A DNA stretch of 60,412 nt. It comes from Accumulibacter sp. GTDB lineage: Bacteria; Pseudomonadota; Gammaproteobacteria; Burkholderiales; Rhodocyclaceae. Under the pieces are notes generated by a model, which saw only the letters and a program-made list of their open reading frames with translations, was not told where the DNA came from and made no database searches. The stretch is from the NCBI RefSeq assembly GCF_023806565.1, contig NZ_JAMTDV010000135.1:1-60412 (forward strand), given 5' to 3'. A program made the position numbers and the translations under genes. Shown one piece after another: positions 18,453 through 27,176 of the stretch (position 1 is its first letter; each line of letters opens with the position of its first letter).

Positions 18453-20018
18453 CTACGGTTCGGCGATGGCGACGACACCGCCGCGTCTGCGGTCGCCGGC
18501 GCCGAACAACTCGCCATCGGCACTGCCGACGCAATTGACCCCGCCGAAAAAAATGCTGCGTGCTTCGAAGCAGGTGGCGCCCGGCCAGGCGGCACCGAGC
18601 GCGGCTGCCGCGCCGGCTTGCAGGCCCATGCTTTCGAACCACAACTGGCGGCCTTCGACATGCAGGCGGGCAGCGTTCACCGCCTCGTCGAGCGGCCGCC
18701 GATAGATCAGCAGATTGAGCAGCGCCTGCAGGATGGCGCTGCGGATGCGGTTCGATCCGCCGCTGCCAAGAGCGAAACACGGTCGCTCGTCGGCGATGAC
18801 GATGGTCGGCGACATCATTGTGCTCATCCAGCTTCCCGGCACCAGCCGATGGAATCCTGCCGGGTTGATGTCTTCTTCGCCGAGGAAGTTGTTGACGTGG
18901 ATGCCGAGCCCGGGCAAGGCATGGCCGCAACCTTCACCGTTGCTGGTGGTCATTGCCGCCGCCATTCCCTCGCTGTCGATCACCGAGATGTGCGTCGTTG
19001 CACCCAGCGCGTTCTCGCGGCGCAGCGAGCGCGCAAGTTCCACCCAAGTCGGCATGCAGGCTCCGCCTACCCATTCGCGGATGGCAGCAGGATCGTCGTG
19101 CAGTCGGCGGTCGTAATCAGCGTTCCGGAGGCGTGATACGGCGGCGAGCACGGCTGCCACCGCGAGTTGATGTTCAAGCGAAAGAAACTCCTCGCGTCCG
19201 AGCGCCAGGCTCTCGGCGACGCGCAGGCCGGCGCCGATCAGTCCGCCACCGGCCGCGGGAGGTGGATTGGTCAGCACCGTGTGACGCCCGAAGGGAATGC
19301 GTAACGGCTCACGCAGTACCGGCGCGTAGGCCGCGACATCGCTTGCGGTGATCAGGCCGCCGTGCGCCGGACCGAAATGCTCGCACAGCGCGGTCTCATA
19401 TCTTGCCAATTGAGCGTCCGCATCGCCTTCGCCGAGCGCGTGCAGGAAGTCTCCGAGGTCGGGATTGGCCAGTCGATCGCCGGCTTGCGGCAAGCGCCCG
19501 GCGGGCAGAAAAAGGCGCGCCACCAGCGGCGAGCGGCGGGCGATCGGGGCGATCAGACCGACGATCGTGGCGATCTGGGGACTGAGCGGAAAGCCGTCGC
19601 GCGCCCATGCTGCTGCCGGCGCGACCACGTCACGAAGTGGCAGGCGGCCAGCGCGACGGTGCAGTTCGAGCAGGCCGCAGAGTTGACCGGGTACGGCTGC
19701 CGCACCCTTGCCGACATGAAAGACCTGGGTGGTCTGTCCGAAATCGACGGTCACCGGCGCGAAATCCAGTGACGCAGGCACGTCGACACCGCGGCCGGGT
19801 GCCACCGCAAAAAAGTCGAGCACCTGGTAGCCGTCGGCGGCATTCCCCCAGATACAAACGCCGCCGCCGCCGAGCGAGGTGAGTGGCAATTCGGTGACCG
19901 CTGCCGCAAGTTTGGCGGCGACGATCGCGTCGACGGCGTTGCCGCCGCGCCGCAAGAGACGCGTTCCGGCAACTGCCGTATGCGGTTCCGACGCCGCGAT
20001 TACTCCACCCGTGCCCAT
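18453..20018 (-). CDS. ggt: Gamma-glutamyltransferase family protein (no signal peptide)
   Basis: An N-terminal-nucleophile hydrolase of the gamma-glutamyltransferase family, 521 residues. The family opening TRLLRRGGNAVDAIVAA, the autocleavage and catalytic threonine region ATTHISVIDSEG, and the substrate-binding GSGGSNRI with PGSWMSTMMSPTI are present. Typical secreted Ggt is about 560-580 residues with a signal peptide. Here the frame from the ATG at 20018 begins directly at the mature-like sequence and lacks a ribosome binding site, so the start is uncertain. It is convergent with potD, with 52 bases between the stops. Confidence 0.82.
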   Translation of the reverse strand: MGTGGVIAASEPHTAVAGTRLLRRGGNAVDAIVAAKLAAAVTELPLTSLGGGGVCIWGNAADGYQVLDFFAVAPGRGVDVPASLDFAPVTVDFGQTTQVFHVGKGAAAVPGQLCGLLELHRRAGRLPLRDVVAPAAAWARDGFPLSPQIATIVGLIAPIARRSPLVARLFLPAGRLPQAGDRLANPDLGDFLHALGEGDADAQLARYETALCEHFGPAHGGLITASDVAAYAPVLREPLRIPFGRHTVLTNPPPAAGGGLIGAGLRVAESLALGREEFLSLEHQLAVAAVLAAVSRLRNADYDRRLHDDPAAIREWVGGACMPTWVELARSLRRENALGATTHISVIDSEGMAAAMTTSNGEGCGHALPGLGIHVNNFLGEEDINPAGFHRLVPGSWMSTMMSPTIVIADERPCFALGSGGSNRIRSAILQALLNLLIYRRPLDEAVNAARLHVEGRQLWFESMGLQAGAAAALGAAWPGATCFEARSIFFGGVNCVGSADGELFGAGDRRRGGVVAIAEP

Positions 20019-20187
20019 CGCCGGAGGATACGCGATGGCGCCGCGCGCGGGAAGTCTCGGGAATCCCCTTGCCGGCCATGGTCGCTCCCTGTTCCCGACG
20101 TTCCACGGTAGAATCGGCGCCGTCGACTCTTCGCGGAACACGAATGGTTCAATTTGCAGCCCCGTGTTGTACCGCCGTGCGCAGGAG

Positions 20188-21348
20188 ATGAACTCGCCGA
20201 GGAGTCTCTCCGCCCTCGAAGACCGGGTGCGGCTGGTGCGGGTTCGCATCTTCTTCGGACATGCGAACGGGAACATGCTGAGCATCATGGTCGGCGCGGT
20301 CCTGATGATCGTGGTCCTGCATGGCGGTGGCGTGGCGATGCCGACGCTGGTGGCGTGGGGACTGCTGGTTGGGGTGGCGTCGGCCGGTGTTTCCCTGTTC
20401 GAGCGTCATGTTGCACGCGTCGGGATCAGCGGCGACAACTGTCGGCGGCTGGCGCGCATTCGTATCGGACTGGGTGCCGGCATCGCGCTGTTCTACGGCC
20501 TGGCCGGCTTTCTGCTGCCGGCGCCGGCACCGACTCAGGACACCTTTCTCTTCATCATACTGTCGAGCATCGTCACCATCGGTGCGCTCGGTTACGCGGT
20601 GATGCCAAGCTACTACATCACGCTCGACCTGGTCAGCCTGTTCCTGCTTACCGCGCACTTCGTCCGCCAACACCTGCTCTCCCGCGATTCCTACTACCTT
20701 TTGTTGATTACCGTCGCGATCGTCTGGCAAGTGCTGGTGTTGGTCAAGGCGCGCCGCGCTTCGAAGACGGCGATCGAGGCCATCGTCCTCAATGAGCGTT
20801 TGCAGGACGAGATCGAGCAACACAGACAGACGCGCGAAGCGATTCGGCAGATGGCACTGCACGATGAATTGACCGGTCTCGGCAACCGTCGCTACTTCGA
20901 GGAATCGATCCGGCGCGCGCTGAGCCGCGCGGCGCGTGATGGCACGCGATTCGGCTTGCTGGCCGTCGACATGAACCAATTCAAGCCGATCAACGACTGC
21001 CATGGACACGCAACTGGGGATGCCGTTCTCAAGATCGTCGCCGAGCGGTTGCTGGGTGGCATCCGCAGTGGCGATTTCTGTGCCCGGATGGGAGGCGACG
21101 AATTCTCGATCATCGTCGCCGGCGTCACTTCCGAAGCGGATGTGGTCGATGTTGCCGCCAAGGTGCACGCGCTTCTCGCGCAACCCGTGCGGCTCGGTGA
21201 TCTCGTCCTGGCGACGAGCGCCAGCGTGGGTTGGGCAGTATATCCGGAGGACGGACGCAACGTTGCCGAATTGCTGTCGGTCGCGGACCGGCGAATGTAC
21301 GGTCGGAAGCAGGTCTGCAACGATCAGACGACGACAATCGACGCCTAG
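20188..21348 (+). CDS. Membrane-anchored diguanylate cyclase (GGDEF)
   Basis: A c-di-GMP synthase of about 386 residues. Residues 25-185 hold five or six hydrophobic segments. A short coiled coil (LNERLQDEIEQHRQTREAIRQ) leads into the GGDEF domain. The catalytic motif is intact (GGDEF at 302-306), preceded by DELTGLGNRRYF and by an RSGD inhibitory I-site five residues upstream, implying product feedback. No EAL domain is present. The start is uncertain: the ATG at 20188 follows AGGAG too closely, and other in-frame codons are possible. The sensory signal of the membrane part is unknown. Confidence 0.88.
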   Translation: MNSPRSLSALEDRVRLVRVRIFFGHANGNMLSIMVGAVLMIVVLHGGGVAMPTLVAWGLLVGVASAGVSLFERHVARVGISGDNCRRLARIRIGLGAGIALFYGLAGFLLPAPAPTQDTFLFIILSSIVTIGALGYAVMPSYYITLDLVSLFLLTAHFVRQHLLSRDSYYLLLITVAIVWQVLVLVKARRASKTAIEAIVLNERLQDEIEQHRQTREAIRQMALHDELTGLGNRRYFEESIRRALSRAARDGTRFGLLAVDMNQFKPINDCHGHATGDAVLKIVAERLLGGIRSGDFCARMGGDEFSIIVAGVTSEADVVDVAAKVHALLAQPVRLGDLVLATSASVGWAVYPEDGRNVAELLSVADRRMYGRKQVCNDQTTTIDA

Positions 21349-21522
21349 GTGCAAGGCTAACTGTCACTGCCCGGGGATGGACCGCCATACTTCACAGCCG
21401 CTTGCCCGACTTGCCGGAAGGCCCCGCACGGCGGCACGTTCGGGCGAGCATCGACGCGGGGAAAGCATGGAACATGCAGTGCCTTTGCAGGCGGCAGTTC
21501 GGCAGGTCGGCTTCGGCCCGGA

Positions 21523-22455
21523 ATGAATCTCCCCGCCCTGCTCGCTGGCTCGTTGGCCGTACCGCTGTCGGCACTCGCCGCGGTAGTGCTCGATCGCCTG
21601 TTGGGTGAGCCAGTGCGCTGGCATCCGCTGGTCGGCTTCGGCCAATTGGCGGCGGCGATCGAGCGTCGTCTCAATCGCCGCACGCCGACCAGCGGCGTCG
21701 CTGCCTGGTGTCTGGCAGTGTTTCCCTGGGTCGGGCTGGCGCTGCTCGCGCGTCCACAAGCCGCTTTCCTGTGCGATACCCTCCTGCTCTATTTCGTGTT
21801 GGGTGCGCGCAGCCTGGGCGAGCATGCGGAAGCGGTGGCGTCTCGTTTGCAGGCGGGCGATCTGGACGGGGCGAGGCTGAGTGTCGGGCGCATGGTTTCG
21901 CGGGAAACCAGCCAGCTCGATGCCGTCGGCGTAACGCGTGCCGCGCTCGAGTCGGTCCTCGAAAACGGCAACGACGCGATCCTTGCCGCGTTGTTCTGGT
22001 TCGCCCTGCTCGGCGGCCCCGGTGCGCTGCTGTTTCGCCTAGCCAACACGCTCGATGCGATGTGGGGTTATCGGACGTCGCGCTACCTGTCGTACGGCCG
22101 CGCCGCGGCGCGTATCGACGACTGCCTGGGCTGGCTGCCGGCGCGGTTGACCGCGCTGAGCTACGCGCTGCTCGGCCGCACGCGTCCGGCCCTGTTTTGC
22201 TGGCGTACGCAGGCGCCCGCCTGGGACAGTCCAAACGCCGGACCGGTGATGGCGGCGGGCGCCGGCAGTCTCGGCGTGCTGCTTGGTGGCCCAGCGATCT
22301 ACCACGGTCGAGAAGATAAGCGCCCGTCGCTCGGATCCGGCTTGCCGCCGTTGGCCGGTGACCTCAGGCGCGCGGTCGGGCTGGTCCGCCGCAGCCTCTG
22401 GCTGTGGTTGGTCGCCTTGTTCGCGATCGCCGCGACCAGGGGCCTGCATGCTTGA
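21523..22455 (+). CDS. cbiB: Adenosylcobinamide-phosphate synthase CbiB
   Basis: Inner-membrane enzyme of the cobalamin pathway (CbiB; CobD in the Pseudomonas naming), 310 residues, which joins adenosylcobyric acid with aminopropanol phosphate. Family motifs are [18 protein letters not shown] near the N-terminus, [26 protein letters not shown] and [11 protein letters not shown]. Four to five hydrophobic segments are visible. It overlaps the next gene by eight bases. No cobalamin riboswitch is evident in the 174 bases upstream. Confidence 0.93.
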   Translation: MNLPALLAGSLAVPLSALAAVVLDRLLGEPVRWHPLVGFGQLAAAIERRLNRRTPTSGVAAWCLAVFPWVGLALLARPQAAFLCDTLLLYFVLGARSLGEHAEAVASRLQAGDLDGARLSVGRMVSRETSQLDAVGVTRAALESVLENGNDAILAALFWFALLGGPGALLFRLANTLDAMWGYRTSRYLSYGRAAARIDDCLGWLPARLTALSYALLGRTRPALFCWRTQAPAWDSPNAGPVMAAGAGSLGVLLGGPAIYHGREDKRPSLGSGLPPLAGDLRRAVGLVRRSLWLWLVALFAIAATRGLHA

Positions 22456-23434
22456 ACACGGCGGTCGCCTGCGTGCGGCAGCAGCCCGACACGACATTCC
22501 GCTGGCCGACTGGATCGATCTGTCAACCGGCATCAATCCGCACGGGTGGCCGGTACCGCCCTTGCCGGCCAGCGTCTGGCAGTGCCTGCCGGAAGACGAC
22601 GACGGCCTCGAAGTGGCTGCCAGCGCCTACTACGCCAACCCGGGCGTGCTGCCCGTCGCCGGATCGCAGGCGGCGATCCAGTGGCTGCCGGCGTTGCTGC
22701 CGCGTGCCGTCGTCACCTGCCTCGGCCCGCTTTACGGCGAGCACCCGCTGGCGTGGCAGCGGGCCGGCCACAAGCTTCGTCTGCTGCCGCATGCCGCCTT
22801 CGTGCGCGCCTTGGCTGCGGCGACTCCCTATGTCGTGCTGTGCAACCCGAACAATCCGACCGCGGGACGACATTCGCGCGAGATGCTGCTCGCCGCAGCC
22901 GATCGACTGCAGCAGCGGGGGGGCTGGCTGGTGGTCGACGAAGCCTTCATCGACGCCACTCCCGAAGAGAGCGTGACGCCACTCGCGGGAACTGCGGCGG
23001 CACCGAATCTGATCGCTTTGCGTTCGCTCGGCAAGTTTTTCGGGCTGGCCGGCGCCCGCGTCGGTTTCCTCTTTGCCAACGCCGAACTGCGCGCGAGGAT
23101 GGCCGAGGCAATGGGACCGTGGACGCTGTCCGGTCCGGCGCGCGAGGTGGCTCGCCGGGCCTTGCTCGACGCCGACTGGCAGGCGGCCACCCGTACCCAT
23201 CTGCGGCAGGAGAGCCGCCGCCTGCAAGACTTGCTGGCGCCCCTTGGCAAAGTCACCGCCACCGCCCTCTTCGTCACGGTGGAAACTCCTGCGGCAGCCA
23301 GCCTGCACGCCGATCTGGCCAGCCAGGGAATTCTTACGCGCTGCTTCGCGGACGACTCGTTGCTGCGGGTTGGTCTGCCGCCGAACGCCGCGGCCTGGCT
23401 CCGCCTTGCCGACGCGCTGGCTGCCGCAATGTGA
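22448..23434 (+). CDS. cobD: Threonine-phosphate decarboxylase CobD (PLP)
   Basis: A fold-type I PLP enzyme of 328 residues that decarboxylates L-threonine-O-3-phosphate to aminopropanol phosphate, the partner substrate of CbiB. Typical features are [13 protein letters not shown] at the N-terminus, [25 protein letters not shown] and the PLP lysine in [16 protein letters not shown]. The ATG at 22448 overlaps the cbiB end, giving a tightly coupled pair. The same fold includes histidinol-phosphate aminotransferase, but the position behind cbiB and the N-terminal INPHGWP segment favour CobD. Confidence 0.9.
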   Translation: MLEHGGRLRAAAARHDIPLADWIDLSTGINPHGWPVPPLPASVWQCLPEDDDGLEVAASAYYANPGVLPVAGSQAAIQWLPALLPRAVVTCLGPLYGEHPLAWQRAGHKLRLLPHAAFVRALAAATPYVVLCNPNNPTAGRHSREMLLAAADRLQQRGGWLVVDEAFIDATPEESVTPLAGTAAAPNLIALRSLGKFFGLAGARVGFLFANAELRARMAEAMGPWTLSGPAREVARRALLDADWQAATRTHLRQESRRLQDLLAPLGKVTATALFVTVETPAAASLHADLASQGILTRCFADDSLLRVGLPPNAAAWLRLADALAAAM

Positions 23435-23652
23435 TGCGCGGGCTCCCCCCTGCGCTTGGCAGCGATTGCGGCATTGCTTCGCCAGCGACTCGAACGTCCA
23501 GCACGAGCAAGGGAAGAAACCCGAGGCCGCGGCGAAGATCTTCCTCGTCTGTCACGGGCAGGACAGGCACGCCGGATGGCTGGGCGAAGCGAAACACGGT
23601 GACGGCCCCGGCGGGCCCACCGACGACGCGCCACGCCTTTTCCGCAGCATCT

Positions 23653-24270
23653 TCAGGCGGCGGGTTGTCGGTCCCGCCCTGCCGAGTGATCGGGCAGCTT
23701 GTCGAGGATCTCCTGCCAGTGGATGACGATTTCCGGGAAGATCGTCGGCGACCGTTCGCCGGCCATTTCGGCGATTTCCGGGCCGCCGTAGCGACCGTCT
23801 CGTAGCGTGTAGAGAGTGAGCACGCGGTCGATCGGGTGCACCAGCCAATACTCGCGCACGCCGGCGCGCTCGTAGAGAGCGCGTTTGGTGAGATGGTCGT
23901 GGCGGGCTGTAGCCGGAGAGAGGACTTCGATGATCCAGTCCGGGGCGCCGCGGATGCGGTCCTCGCCGACCTTGGCCGGATCGCAGACGACCAGAACATC
24001 GGGCTGGACGACGCTCGCCGCTTGTTCGTCAGTCTCGCCCGCTGCCGCCAGAACGACGTCGACCGGAGCGATCAGGGTGCGGCAGGGAGTCCCGTCCAGG
24101 GCTTGATCGATCTGCCTGAAAAGCTGACCGGTCAGGGTCTGGTGGCCGATCGTCGGCGCCGGTGCCATCGCGTGGGCGACCCCGTCGATCAATTCCCAGC
24201 GCTCGTCGTCGGGCCATTGCCGATAGTCGGCGTAGGTGAATCGCTGTTCGGTGGCTTTCGGCACGGCCAT
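23653..24270 (-). CDS. Uma2 family (DUF820) restriction-endonuclease-fold protein, second copy
   Basis: A 205-residue DUF820 protein, same family as 6382-6972 but well diverged. Family markers are RFTYADYRQWPDDERWELID at the N-terminus, VVQPDVLVVCDP, PDWIIEVLSPATARHD (nuclease core) and AGVREYWLVHPIDRVLTLY. The start at 24270 was chosen because GGAG lies 8 bases upstream; an in-frame upstream ATG would add 20 residues. Flanking sequence gives no partner gene. A mobile or defensive role is often suggested for the family but is not shown here. Confidence 0.83.
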   Translation of the reverse strand: MAVPKATEQRFTYADYRQWPDDERWELIDGVAHAMAPAPTIGHQTLTGQLFRQIDQALDGTPCRTLIAPVDVVLAAAGETDEQAASVVQPDVLVVCDPAKVGEDRIRGAPDWIIEVLSPATARHDHLTKRALYERAGVREYWLVHPIDRVLTLYTLRDGRYGGPEIAEMAGERSPTIFPEIVIHWQEILDKLPDHSAGRDRQPAA

Positions 24271-24475
24271 GACCGTCACTCCGGCAGGGCAGACCCGGGC
24301 ATTGTGCCTTGCGGTCTGTGGACAAGGCAAGGGCAGAACCTGCAGATTCAGGCAACAGCTTGACCTTGCGGATCGGCGAAGGCGATACTCGCGGAGCCAG
24401 TCAGTGGTCGCAAGTGGGTTGCGGCAGGAGAGGTGCGTCTTTCAGGTCGTGTCAGTGGATATCCGGGAATGAGCC

Positions 24476-24976
24476 GTGCGTGATACGGTAGTCGCCGCTA
24501 CGCAGCGCCGCGAACAACTGGTCGATATCACCCGCCAGGTCGAAGCGGTGGTGGCGCGCAGCGGTGTCCGCGACGGGCTCGTCTCGGTATATGCCCAGGG
24601 GGCGACCTGCGCGATCATGATCCAGGAGAACTGGGACGAGAGTGTCCAGTCCGACGTGGTGAATTTCCTTCGCCAGCTGATTCCACAGGGCGTCTGGCTG
24701 CACGACGCGCAGGATGGGAACGGCGATGCCCATCTCAAAGCGGGACTGGTCGGTCCTTCCCAGACCATCCCGCTGATCGACGGCCGTCTCGGTCTGTCGC
24801 GCTGGCAGAACATTTTCCTCTGCGAGTTCGACGGCCCACGCCGCGAGCGGCGCGTGGTCTGCACGATCATCGCTGAGCGCCGAACGCGGGACGAGTGGGC
24901 GGATGCCGGCCGGCAGCTGCGAGTTGCCGGTGCCCTTGCTTTCCGAACCTATACTCCCGCCCGAATGCGCCGGTAG
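24476..24976 (+). CDS. YjbQ / UPF0047 family protein (YjbQ-like)
   Basis: A 166-residue member of the YjbQ (UPF0047) family; some members show thiamin-phosphate synthase activity, but the true role is unclear. Conserved parts are VDITRQVEAVVARSGVRDG, QENWDESVQ, DGNGDAHLKAGLVGPS and the strand SRWQNIFLCEFDGPR. The usual HTTA segment after the first strands is replaced by QGAT (YAQGATCAIM), so this is a variant subfamily. The start is a GTG with no strong Shine-Dalgarno. The C-terminal tail runs 28 bases into the convergent acoR gene. Confidence 0.82.
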   Translation: MRDTVVAATQRREQLVDITRQVEAVVARSGVRDGLVSVYAQGATCAIMIQENWDESVQSDVVNFLRQLIPQGVWLHDAQDGNGDAHLKAGLVGPSQTIPLIDGRLGLSRWQNIFLCEFDGPRRERRVVCTIIAERRTRDEWADAGRQLRVAGALAFRTYTPARMRR

Positions 24977-26874
24977 AGCGTGTTGCGACTGATGCCCAGG
25001 CGCCTCGCGGCCTCGGAAAGATTGCCACGACAGCCGTCGATCGCCTTCCGGATGACGCCATTGGAGAGCTCGCGCAGATTGTTCCCTGCGCCCGGCGCTG
25101 AAGCTCCGTTGTCCTTCGGTCGCGGTCGATTCCGCAGTTCCTCGACGAGATCGTCGGGCAAGTGCTGCCAGCCGATGATTTCTTCGTCCTCGCCGACCAG
25201 TGCGCAGGCGGTGCGCAAGGCGTTCGCCAGCTGCCGCAGGTTTCCCGGCCACGCGTAAGTGGCGAAGGCAGCCGCCACCGGGTCCGCCAGCGCCAGTTCG
25301 CGTTCAGGCGACAGCTCGCGCAGCACGCGCAGGGACAGCAGAGCGAAGTCGGTTCGTCCGCGGAGCGCCGGCAGCAGCAGCGTCAGACCGTTGATCCGGT
25401 AATAGAGGTCCGAACGGAAACGCCCTGCCTCCATCTCCGCCTTCAGATCGCGATGCGTGGCACAGATCAGCAGAAAATCGACCGCCACCGGCTGCACTCC
25501 GCCGACCGGAACGACCTCCCGTTCCTGCAGGACGCGCAGCAGGCGAGCCTGCTGTGTCAGCGGCATGTCGCCGATCTCGTCGAGAAAGAGTGTTCCGCCG
25601 TGCGCGCTGCGGATGCGACCGGGGGATCCTTCGCGCTTCGCTCCCGAAAATGCTCCTGGCACATAGCCGAACAGCTCGGCTTCGACCAGGTTTTCCGGAA
25701 GCGTCGCGCAGTTGACCGCGACAAATGGCTTCGTCCGTCGCGGCCCCGAGTCGTGAAACGCGCGCGCAAACAATTCCTTGCCGGCACCGGATTCGCCGCG
25801 CAGCAGGAGAGGGATTGGCTTGCCGATCACCCGCCGTGCCTTCTCGATGGCCGCCTTCAGCGAAGGATCTCCGGTATCCAGATCGACCAGTGCATCGGGT
25901 TGCTCGTCGCGCGTCTGCGCCGACGGCTCCATGATCAGCCGCCGGTGTCTTCGTTCGCGCTCCACCCGGAAGAACAGGCGCCTGCCAATCTTGTCTCGTG
26001 CCGGCATCACTGCACCTCCGTGCAGGCGTTCCCAATGATGGAAGTCGCCATCGCGGACCTCGACGACGCGAGAGATCGGGGTACGACCAAGATCCGCGGG
26101 GCGAAGCCCGAGCAACTGGAGGCCGATCCGGTTCGCCCCGATGACCCAGCCGTCCTCGCTCAAGGCGACGACTCCTTCGGCAACCGTGCCGATTCCTTCG
26201 GCGAGGGGATGGAAGCGAAGGCGCAGATCGTTGCCGTGTCGCGTGTCGAACAGGCGGTTTTCGATCATTTGCGCTGCGGCGCGCACCAGACCCAGGGTGT
26301 GGGGATGGCGTCCCCGACAGTCGCCGGAGATGTCGAGTACGCCGAGCAGGCGACCATCGGGCGCGGTTACCGTTTCGGCGGCGCAGGTGAGAAAGCTGTT
26401 TCGTTCGAGGTAGTGTTCGGCACCGTGGATGACCACCGCGCCCGCTTCCGCCAGAGCCGTGCCAATGGCATTGGTGCCGCGATGCGCTTCGTTCCACGAT
26501 GCGCCGCGGATCAAGGCGACACGCTCGGCACGGCTGAGGAAATCGACTTCCCCGAGTGTCTGCAGCAGTATTCCTCGATCATCGGCGAGGATGACCATGC
26601 TCCCCGATTCGCGCGTCTGGGCGTGCAGGTACTCCATTACCGGGCGGGCATGAGCGATGAGTTCGCAGTGGCGTTCCGAGGCGCGCTGCAATTGACTCGG
26701 GTCGAGAACCATTGGCTCGGCCAGGCGACCCAATGGGGCAAGCCCGGCGTCGAGGCAGCGGCGCCAGGAGCGCACAAGCAAAGAGCCAACCAGGTGTTCC
26801 GGCGGCACTTCGCCGTGTTCGACGAGAAGCTGACGCGCCTGGCGCAAAGCGGGCCCCGCGAGTCTGGCAAGCAT
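24949..26874 (-). CDS. acoR: Sigma-54-dependent regulator of AcoR type
   Basis: A 641-residue bacterial enhancer-binding protein. The N-terminal third (about 70-215) is a GAF-like sensor with NEAHRGTNAIGTAL and GVLDISGDCRGRHPHT, as in AcoR; a PAS-like stretch spans about 225-300. The AAA+ domain has Walker A GESGAGKE (360-367), the sigma-54 contact loop GAFSGA (407-412; Ser instead of the common Thr) and Walker B GGTLFLDEIGD (426-436). A Fis-type helix-turn-helix ends the protein (LSEAARRLGISRNTLYRRI). AGGAGGAGAGGG precedes the ATG. It diverges from the aldehyde dehydrogenase gene, its likely target. Confidence 0.93.
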   Translation of the reverse strand: MLARLAGPALRQARQLLVEHGEVPPEHLVGSLLVRSWRRCLDAGLAPLGRLAEPMVLDPSQLQRASERHCELIAHARPVMEYLHAQTRESGSMVILADDRGILLQTLGEVDFLSRAERVALIRGASWNEAHRGTNAIGTALAEAGAVVIHGAEHYLERNSFLTCAAETVTAPDGRLLGVLDISGDCRGRHPHTLGLVRAAAQMIENRLFDTRHGNDLRLRFHPLAEGIGTVAEGVVALSEDGWVIGANRIGLQLLGLRPADLGRTPISRVVEVRDGDFHHWERLHGGAVMPARDKIGRRLFFRVERERRHRRLIMEPSAQTRDEQPDALVDLDTGDPSLKAAIEKARRVIGKPIPLLLRGESGAGKELFARAFHDSGPRRTKPFVAVNCATLPENLVEAELFGYVPGAFSGAKREGSPGRIRSAHGGTLFLDEIGDMPLTQQARLLRVLQEREVVPVGGVQPVAVDFLLICATHRDLKAEMEAGRFRSDLYYRINGLTLLLPALRGRTDFALLSLRVLRELSPERELALADPVAAAFATYAWPGNLRQLANALRTACALVGEDEEIIGWQHLPDDLVEELRNRPRPKDNGASAPGAGNNLRELSNGVIRKAIDGCRGNLSEAARRLGISRNTLYRRIRAGV

Positions 26875-26987
26875 CCCTCTCCTCCTTTCGTGTGCTGGAG
26901 CCGTGAACGGCCCGCTTCGGTTTTTCCCGCGACCATACTCGGGCGACGCACGCGACGCAACAGTTCCCACCCGAAGCGACGTCGAAG

Positions 26988-27021
26988 TGTGCCATTTCGT
27001 GACAGTGTGCCAGATCGGCAC
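26988..27021. promoter_or_regulatory. Tandem palindromes, candidate AcoR-type activator site
   Basis: Two similar imperfect palindromes begin 18 bases apart: TGTGCCATTTCGTGACA (26988-27004) and TGTGCCAGATCGGCAC (27006-27021). The second contains a perfect GTGCC/GGCAC inverted repeat with a 5-base spacer. They lie 78-111 bases upstream of the -24 box, between acoR and the aldehyde dehydrogenase gene, the usual place for sigma-54 enhancers. Confidence 0.5.
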
Positions 27022-27098
27022 GTTCCATGCGCAGCTTCTGGATTCGATCAACTTGGCCAAGATACTGTTACTGCGAGGAATTTTTGGGTACTTGAGGC

Positions 27099-27115
27099 TG
27101 GCACGCGGCGTGCTT
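27099..27115 (+). promoter_or_regulatory. Sigma-54 (-24/-12) promoter of the aldehyde dehydrogenase gene
   Basis: TGGCACGCGGCGTGCTT has a perfect -24 box (TGGCAC) and a -12 box with one mismatch (GTGC for TTGC) at the exact spacing. It lies 62 bases upstream of the ATG at 27177. The divergent gene is a sigma-54 activator. Confidence 0.75.
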
Positions 27116-27176
27116 ACAGCACCTTCGCCCGCAATTGGTCGGGTCAACAGCTCAATCCACGGCAGAGGAGAATTGG

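Noticed and set aside
21349-21522. Cobalamin riboswitch before cbiB-cobD
   Set aside because: I looked for the conserved B12-box and the G-rich core but found neither in the 174-base spacer.
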